Source: an uncultured Collinsella sp.
GTDB taxonomy: Bacteria; Actinomycetota; Coriobacteriia; Coriobacteriales; Coriobacteriaceae
Assembly: GCA_900758885.1 (NCBI GenBank)
Contig: CAAETD010000101.1
Location: 1 to 10,583, forward strand
Length of the DNA stretch: 10,583 nt
Reading direction: 5' to 3'
Shown here: positions 6,660 through 10,583 of the stretch, in pieces
Layout of the letters: the number at the start of each line of letters is the position of its first letter
Position numbering within the stretch: the stretch's first letter is position 1
The notes under the pieces: generated by a model
What the model saw: the letters and a program-made list of their open reading frames with translations, nothing else
Told to the model about the DNA's origin: nothing
Database searches by the model: none
Position numbers and translations under genes: made by a program

Positions 6660-7211
6660 CTAGAACTTGACGGTCGGGGCCTGACGGGCTGCTTCGGCGG
6701 CCTCGAAGCCCTGGCGCTCCTTAAACTGGAAGATGCCAGCAAAGATGACAGCCGGGAACGTCTGAATGGCGTTGTTGTAGCTGAGCACGCAGTCGTTGTA
6801 GCTCTGGCGTGCATAGCTAATCTTGTTCTCGGTGTCCTCGAGCGATGCCTGCAGCTGCGTAAAGTTGGTGTTTGCCTTAAGATCGGGATAGGCCTCGGCC
6901 ACAGCGAAGAGCTGGCGCAGTGCGCCGGTCAGCACGTTGTCGGCTTCCATCTTGGCCTCGGGCGTGGTGGCCTTGACGGCGGTGTTACGCGCGCTGATCA
7001 CGGCGGAGAGCGTCTCCTGCTCGTGCTCGGCATAGCCCTTGACGGTTTCGACCAGGTTGGGGATCAGGTCGTTGCGGCGCTGCAGCTGCGTATCGATGTT
7101 CTGCCAGGCGTTATCGATGCGGTTACGCTTGGTGACCATGTTGTTGTAGATGCCGGCGATGGCGCAGGCAATCACAATGACAACAACGATGCCGATGATG
7201 ACGGGAAGCAT
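6660..7211 (-). CDS. LemA family protein
   Basis: Small membrane-anchored protein of 183 residues, the normal LemA length; the biochemical role of the family is unresolved. The start is ATG 7211, with GGAG five bases upstream; the open frame continues to 7436 but that extension is unlike LemA and crosses the divergent promoter region. Residues about 3-21 (PVIIGIVVVIVIACAIAGI) are one N-terminal transmembrane helix. The hallmark follows directly: YNNMVTKRNRIDNAWQNID then RRNDLIPNLVETVKGYAEHE (about 42-61). The rest is helical, with the conserved AYPDLKANTNFTQLQ and the Asn/Tyr-rich YNDCVLSYNNAIQTFP. Partners often seen beside lemA (a TPM-domain protein or htpX) are absent here; instead a TetR gene is divergent. 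It is probably monocistronic. Confidence 0.93.
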   Translation of the reverse strand: MLPVIIGIVVVIVIACAIAGIYNNMVTKRNRIDNAWQNIDTQLQRRNDLIPNLVETVKGYAEHEQETLSAVISARNTAVKATTPEAKMEADNVLTGALRQLFAVAEAYPDLKANTNFTQLQASLEDTENKISYARQSYNDCVLSYNNAIQTFPAVIFAGIFQFKERQGFEAAEAARQAPTVKF

Positions 7212-7258
7212 GATGTCTCCGTTTCGAATGGCCGCGGCGGCATGCGCCAGCTGCCGTT

Positions 7259-7280
7259 GGTATAACGCTACTAGTATACC
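7259..7280. promoter_or_regulatory. Candidate 22-bp operator between lemA and the TetR gene
   Basis: GGTATA (7259-7264) and TATACC (7275-7280) form an inverted repeat spaced by ten bases, a size and symmetry usual for TetR-family operators. It overlaps TATACT (minus strand, 7278-7273), a plausible -10 for lemA. It lies about 150 bases before the divergent TetR gene. A second inverted repeat (CAACGTTTTGCCG at 7283-7295 with CGGCAAGCGTTG at 7308-7319) adjoins it. The operator role is inferred. Confidence 0.35.
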
Positions 7281-7410
7281 CGCAACGTTTTGCCGTGCCG
7301 AACTTTCCGGCAAGCGTTGTGTTTTCGGCGGGGCCGGCACCGGGGCAAAGCGCGCGAGGTACAGGTGTAAGATATGCGACAGATTGACGAGTGTTGTCTT
7401 TGCCCTGAGG

Positions 7411-8007
7411 ATGGCGATACCAGTGGACCTTCGCATTAAGAAAACCTACCGCTCCCTGTTCGATGCCTTCACCGAGCTTCTCGAGGAGCATCGGTTTGAG
7501 GACCTGACGGTCGCCATGCTGTGCGACCGGGCCATGATTCGCCGCACGACGTTCTACAAGCACTTTCGCGACAAGAACGATTACTTTGCCTTTTATATCG
7601 ATGAGCTCATGTCGGGCTTGCCGCAAAAACAGCCCGATGAGGCCGGCGCGGTGTCTGCCGAGGACGTGCACGCGCTTCGGCACGCGATTTTGGACGATGC
7701 CATGGATTTGATTCTTGCGCACGAGCAGCTCATGGATAACATTTTGGCAAGCAGCATGTCGGGCATGTTGACCAATGTTATTTGCGACCGCATTGCCCGC
7801 TCCATCCGCGAGCGTGTGATGAACGTGCTTGCCGAGGATGCCCTGGCCCCCGTGTCACTCGAGACGACGTCTGAGTTTGTCGCCGGCGGTATTATTCGAC
7901 TTTTCACGATATGGTGGGAATCGGGCCACGATCTTGAGCGTCGACCTGAGATAGCCGACGTGGTCGATGCACTGTTTGAGCGGACTATGACACCGGTGCA
8001 TCACTAA
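7411..8007 (+). CDS. TetR/AcrR-family transcriptional regulator
   Basis: DNA-binding regulator of 198 residues; the ligand and targets are unknown. The helix-turn-helix domain is clear at about residues 6-60: RIKKTYRSLFDAFTELLEE, then DLTVAMLCDRAMIRRTTFYKHFRDK. The recognition helix is the RRTTFYKHF segment and the spacing is typical. The C-terminal half (about 70-195) is helical and resembles the diverse ligand/dimer domain of the group whose N-terminus reads DLRI-KT (DhaS-like regulators), which is a guess. The start is uncertain. ATG 7411 abuts GAGG with no spacing, while GTG 7423 has the same GAGG twelve bases upstream and begins right at the conserved DLRIKKTY, so it may be the real start. 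It is divergent from lemA and could control it or itself through the palindrome in between. Its stop is four bases from the 3' end of the convergent tRNA. Confidence 0.88.
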   Translation: MAIPVDLRIKKTYRSLFDAFTELLEEHRFEDLTVAMLCDRAMIRRTTFYKHFRDKNDYFAFYIDELMSGLPQKQPDEAGAVSAEDVHALRHAILDDAMDLILAHEQLMDNILASSMSGMLTNVICDRIARSIRERVMNVLAEDALAPVSLETTSEFVAGGIIRLFTIWWESGHDLERRPEIADVVDALFERTMTPVHH

Positions 8008-8010
8008 AAG

Positions 8011-8100
8011 TGGCGGAGAGAGGGGGATTCGAACCCCCGGAACGCTCTCGCGCTCAACGGTTTTCAAGACCGCCGCATTCAACCGCTCTGCCATCTCTCC
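8011..8100 (-). tRNA. tRNA-Ser (anticodon UGA)
   Basis: On the minus strand the acceptor GGAGAGA (8100-8094) pairs with TCTCTCC (8021-8015), followed by discriminator G and an encoded CCA (8013-8011). Anticodon TGA lies at 8066-8064 within CTTGAAAA. The T-arm GGGGGTTCGAATCCCCC is perfect. A long variable arm (GAGCGCGAGAGCGTTC region) is the class II mark of serine tRNAs. It reads UCA and other UCN codons. The length is 90 bases with CCA. Confidence 0.97.
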
Positions 8101-8110
8101 GTGAGTCGTA

Positions 8111-8139
8111 ATGATAGCATCGTTTTGAATTTGCAACAG
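8111..8139 (-). promoter_or_regulatory. Candidate tRNA-Ser promoter
   Basis: On the minus strand TGCTATCAT (8119-8111) has the form of an extended -10, ending 11 bases before the tRNA 5' end. CTGTTG (8139-8134) is at 17-base spacing, and TTGCAA (8136-8131) looks better but is only 14 bases away. The region also holds the tadA ribosome-binding site on the other strand, so the two transcripts diverge from an overlap of under 60 bases. Confidence 0.4.
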
Positions 8140-8151
8140 GGAAGGCGAACG

Positions 8152-9933
8152 ATGACGATCACCGAAATCGACGAGAAGTTCATGCGCGAGGCGCTGGCGG
8201 AGGCGCGAGCCGCCGCGGCGGTGGGCGAGGTGCCCATCGGAGCCGTAGTGGTGCGCGACGGCGAGGTTGTCGCGCGGGCGCATAATCGTCGCGAGCTCGA
8301 TCAGGATCCTTCGGCTCATGCAGAGTTCGCGGCCCTGTGCGCTGCCGCCCAGGCGCTTGGCCGCTGGCGCCTTTCCGATTGCACGGTCTATGTAACGCTC
8401 GAGCCTTGCTGCATGTGTGCGGGGCTTATGGTCAACGCGCGCGTTGGACGCTGTGTGTATGGCGCGGCCGATGCCAAGGCGGGCGCGCTGGGATCCCTAT
8501 ACGATTTGAATGCCGACTCGCGCCTGAATCATCGGTTTAACGTGACGGCTGGGGTCCTGGCGGATGAATGCCGTGAGCTGCTGAGTAGCTATTTTGGCGG
8601 TCTGCGCGGAGCGGGCGGCGCTGATTGCGGTTGTGGGGCTGATCTTGAAGCACACGCCGCTCACGCCGCAGCGCTTGCAGGTGTCGGTGAGGATGCTGGC
8701 ACGGTGGTTGACTTTGGTCCTGCGTGCCGCCGGCCCCGCCGTGTGCTGCTGGCGATCGACTCCTTTAAGGGCAGCGTTTCGAGTGCGCAGGCGGAGGCGG
8801 CGGTTGCCGAAGGCGTGCGCCGCGTTTGGCCCGATGCCGAGGTGTGCACATTGCCGCTGGCGGATGGCGGTGAGGGGACGCTCGATGCCGTTGCCGCGTG
8901 CGGCGGTGAGCTCTCAACCTGCGATGTCGCAGGCCCCTTGGGCGACCGCGCGTCTGCCCGGATGCTGGTGGACGGCGAGCGCGAGTCCGCGGTCATCGAG
9001 ATGGCCGAGGCGGCGGGTATTGGGTACTCGCCCTGTACAGAATCGGCGGCGCTTGCGGCTTCGACCTATGGCGTGGGCGAGCTCATGCTTCGCGCGGTTC
9101 GCACGGGCGCAAAGACTATCTATATTGGTCTGGGCGGCAGCGCCACCAACGACGGTGGCGCCGGCATGCTGCAGGCGCTGGGCGCGCGTGTGGTCGATGA
9201 TCAGGACTGCGATGTCGCCCCCGGTCTTGCGGGCCTTGAACACGTGGCGAGCGTTGATTTGGCGCCGGCGCTGCAGGCTTTGGATGGCGCTCGCATCGTT
9301 GTGCTCTCCGATGTCGAGAATCCGCTCGTAGGGCGTCGCGGCGCGCTTGCGGTGTTCGGCGGACAGAAGGGTCTGCCGACGGATGATGCCGAGGCGCTGG
9401 GCAAGTACGACAGCTGGATGGTCGGCTACGGTCGCTTGCTCGATGCGGCGATTGCCAGAGCTCGAGCCCAGGGGTTGTTGCGCACGCCCGAGGGCGCACG
9501 GACATTTGGCTCGGTGCTCGGCGTGCCTGGCGCGGGCGCGGCAGGTGGCTTGGGTGCCGCGCTGCTGGCGCTCGGTGTGGAGTTACGCTCGGGTGTGGAG
9601 ACGGTGCTCGATCTGATTGGGTTTGACGAACGCATGCGTGATGTCGACCTGGTCATAACGGGCGAGGGCAATATGGACGAGCAGTCCGCCGCCGGTAAGG
9701 CACCGGTGGGTGTGGCTCGCCGCGCCAAGCGATATGGCAAGCCGGTGGTCGCCGTCGTGGGCGGTCGCGCCGTCAACCTGGACGCGGTATATGGGCAGGG
9801 TATTGACTTGGTTTTGCCGATTTGCCGCAAGCCCATGGACCTGGAACGGGCACTCGATTCGCAAGAAGCCACAACCAACCTCATCTGTGCCGGCGAGGCA
9901 GCCGCCCAATCCTACGACCTAGCTCGCCTCTAA
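8152..9933 (+). CDS. tadA: Fused tRNA adenosine deaminase (TadA) - glycerate kinase
   Basis: One 593-residue reading frame with two enzymes. Residues 1-~150 are TadA, which converts wobble A34 to inosine in tRNA-Arg(ACG): His56-Ala-Glu58 is the zinc/proton-shuttle motif and PCCMC supplies Cys86 and Cys89, numbered almost as in E. coli TadA (57/59, 87/90). An Ala/Gly-rich linker with extra Cys and His (GADCGCGADLEAHAAHAAA) spans ~155-196. Residues 197-593 are a full-length glycerate kinase (PF02595 type): RVLLAIDSFKGS at the start, LPLADGGEGT, GLGGSATNDGGAG near 326, and ITGEGNMDEQSAAGK near 502. It phosphorylates glycerate for entry into glycolysis. The start is ATG 8152, six bases after GGGAAGG. 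No ribosome-binding site or good start codon stands at the kinase boundary, so separate translation looks unlikely. The two activities have no known link. A sequencing error that joined two genes cannot be excluded but would have to remove a stop and a start. Confidence 0.93.
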   Translation: MTITEIDEKFMREALAEARAAAAVGEVPIGAVVVRDGEVVARAHNRRELDQDPSAHAEFAALCAAAQALGRWRLSDCTVYVTLEPCCMCAGLMVNARVGRCVYGAADAKAGALGSLYDLNADSRLNHRFNVTAGVLADECRELLSSYFGGLRGAGGADCGCGADLEAHAAHAAALAGVGEDAGTVVDFGPACRRPRRVLLAIDSFKGSVSSAQAEAAVAEGVRRVWPDAEVCTLPLADGGEGTLDAVAACGGELSTCDVAGPLGDRASARMLVDGERESAVIEMAEAAGIGYSPCTESAALAASTYGVGELMLRAVRTGAKTIYIGLGGSATNDGGAGMLQALGARVVDDQDCDVAPGLAGLEHVASVDLAPALQALDGARIVVLSDVENPLVGRRGALAVFGGQKGLPTDDAEALGKYDSWMVGYGRLLDAAIARARAQGLLRTPEGARTFGSVLGVPGAGAAGGLGAALLALGVELRSGVETVLDLIGFDERMRDVDLVITGEGNMDEQSAAGKAPVGVARRAKRYGKPVVAVVGGRAVNLDAVYGQGIDLVLPICRKPMDLERALDSQEATTNLICAGEAAAQSYDLARL

Positions 9934-9948
9934 GGCCTATCTCCCTAT

Positions 9949-10017
9949 AAGTTGCGGTGGAATACGGAGTGTTTTTGCCTTTAAGGGGCCAATTCAGTCC
10001 GTATTCCACCGCAACTT
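9949..10017. repeat. 69-bp inverted repeat with perfect 20-bp arms
   Basis: Arms 9949-9968 and 9998-10017 are exact reverse complements over 20 bases (AAGTTGCGGTGG... against ...CCACCGCAACTT), with a 29-base loop. It starts 16 bases after the tadA-kinase stop. There is no T-run after it, so it is a poor intrinsic terminator, though the stem may protect the mRNA 3' end. It is the first of three inverted repeats in this gene-free stretch. Confidence 0.7.
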
Positions 10018-10067
10018 CGAGAATGGTCATTCGAGGTTGGCTGCCTTGGGTCTTGGGTCGGACCGTT

Positions 10068-10229
10068 TGCCACGAAATGCGACCATCTACTACGTTAAGC
10101 CGGCCACCCTCGACCATCCCGGAATTTGCAAAAACAAAACCGCAGGTAGAAAGCTTGCCGATTTTCGAAAAAGTCGGCTATGGTCGACCCCTGCGACCTA
10201 AACGTAGTAGATGGGCCCTTTTCGTGGCA
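10068..10229. repeat. 162-bp element with 29-bp terminal inverted repeats and nested stems
   Basis: The ends 10068-10096 and 10201-10229 are inverted copies over 29 bases with three mismatches (TGCCACGAAA...CATCTACTACGTT). Nested inside are TCGACCAT (10110-10117) / ATGGTCGA (10180-10187) and an inner hairpin GCCGATTTT / AAAAGTCGGC (10157-10178). Single-stranded, it could fold end to end into one branched structure. No protein is recognisable. It is consistent with a MITE-like repeat or a structured RNA. Confidence 0.65.
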
Positions 10230-10246
10230 CAGCACCAGATCAGTCT

Positions 10247-10330
10247 ATTTAGGACGGGGCTTCCTTGACTACTTTCGCCACCCTGATGCCCCACCAGTCA
10301 AAAAGTAGTCAAAAAAGCCCCGTCCCAAAT
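10247..10330. repeat. 84-bp inverted repeat with 29-bp arms
   Basis: ATTTAGGACGGGGCTT (10247-10262) matches AAGCCCCGTCCCAAAT (10315-10330) inverted with one mismatch. TTGACTACTTT (10265-10275) matches AAAGTAGTCAA (10302-10312) exactly. A two-base internal mismatch separates the two blocks and the loop is 26 bases. It ends only eight bases before the ffs -35. It might end readthrough from upstream, but its main character is a palindromic repeat. Confidence 0.65.
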
Positions 10331-10338
10331 TAGCTACC

Positions 10339-10367
10339 TTGCTCTGGTGGGCGGGAGCAGGTAAGAT
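10339..10367 (+). promoter_or_regulatory. ffs promoter
   Basis: TTGCTC (10339-10344), a 17-base spacer, and TAAGAT (10362-10367) form a good housekeeping promoter. The predicted start near 10374 coincides with the base where the outer helix of the SRP RNA begins. Confidence 0.7.
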
Positions 10368-10373
10368 ATACCG

Positions 10374-10497
10374 AGCGCCTAGCGCGTTCGATGGGTTCGG
10401 ATGACGACATGTTCCGAATCTGGTCAGGTCCGGAAGGAAGCAGCCATAAGGAGCCTCTGTCGGGCATCCGAATCCATCGAGCGCACGGGCGCTTTTT
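10374..10497 (+). ncRNA. ffs: Signal recognition particle RNA, small bacterial (4.5S) type
   Basis: RNA scaffold that binds Ffh and its receptor FtsY for co-translational targeting to the membrane. The diagnostic apical domain is present: GGTCAGGTCCGGAAGGAAGCAGCC (10422-10445), with the GGAA tetraloop. Long arms flank it: GCGC..TCGATGGGTTCGGATG (10382-10403) pairs with CATCCGAATCCATCGAGCGC (10465-10484). The structured core is about 10382-10484. The outermost AGCGCC (10374-10379) pairs with GGCGCT (10488-10493), which joins the 5' end to the terminator. There is no Alu domain, so it is the short form. Confidence 0.93.
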
Positions 10498-10498
10498 T
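10486..10498 (+). terminator. ffs terminator
   Basis: GGGCGC followed by six T (10493-10498). The 3' GGCGCT pairs with the 5' end of the RNA (AGCGCC at 10374), so the SRP RNA's own closing helix acts as the terminator stem. Confidence 0.7.
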
Positions 10499-10583
10499 GG
10501 TGCCGCGATGCGGTCCCGGTGCCGGCGGGCTGTTTGGTGTCTCGCTGGTCCTCGGCTTTGCCTGCGGGATCGCTCGACTACCA
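10499..10583. other. Tail with no recognised feature
   Basis: The last 85 bases hold only a short open frame from GTG 10500, without a ribosome-binding site or recognisable protein. In B. subtilis dnaX follows the tadA-scr (ffs) cluster, so dnaX may start beyond the window; that is an expectation from synteny, not something seen. Confidence 0.3.

Noticed and set aside
9957..10268. 103-codon frame in the tadA-ffs gap
   Set aside because: It runs through the arms of three inverted repeats, has no ribosome-binding site and no family resemblance.
10500..10583. Possible gene start after ffs
   Set aside because: Only 28 codons are visible, without a ribosome-binding site and unlike the N-terminus of DnaX.
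1..10583. CRISPR array, prophage or complete insertion sequence
   Set aside because: No regularly spaced direct repeats and no integrase, transposase or phage structural gene were seen.

Overview
The window is GC-rich bacterial DNA with dense coding on both strands. The long acidic, alanine- and arginine-rich proteins, the gene set and the intergenic repeat style suggest an actinobacterial gut anaerobe of the Coriobacteriia, most likely Collinsella or a close relative. This assignment is an impression from sequence; I could not run a search.

Layout. 1-3151 (+): two overlapping-style, translationally coupled genes for the halves of a heterodimeric ABC exporter. The first is cut by the window edge, and each half carries the degenerate motifs expected of an asymmetric pair. 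3152-3261: a near-perfect 29-bp palindrome and a hairpin terminator that serves two converging genes. 3262-3966 (-): serine O-acetyltransferase (cysE). 3967-4189: divergent control region. 4190-4828 (+): DedA-family membrane protein with its own terminator. 5127-6179 (+): long-form branched-chain aminotransferase (ilvE) behind a 150-nt leader. 6180-6659: no protein gene; it holds the ilvE terminator, a 203-bp element with 21-bp terminal inverted repeats, and the lemA terminator. 6660-7211 (-): LemA. 7212-7410: divergent control region with a candidate operator. 7411-8007 (+): TetR-family regulator. 8011-8100 (-): tRNA-Ser(UGA). 8152-9933 (+): a single reading frame joining the tRNA adenosine deaminase TadA to a glycerate kinase. 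9934-10338: no gene, but three different long inverted repeats back to back. 10374-10497 (+): SRP 4.5S RNA (ffs) with a good promoter and terminator. 10499-10583: nothing recognised.

The genes are mostly housekeeping and are not one pathway. Two are amino-acid enzymes (CysE, IlvE), two are envelope proteins (DedA, LemA), and the ABC pair is an export system. tRNA-Ser, tadA and ffs form a translation/secretion cluster that resembles the arrangement in Bacillus subtilis, where dnaX follows ffs. The points most worth a second look are the TadA-glycerate kinase fusion and the set of non-coding inverted-repeat elements, which look like small non-autonomous repeats but carry no gene that would explain them.
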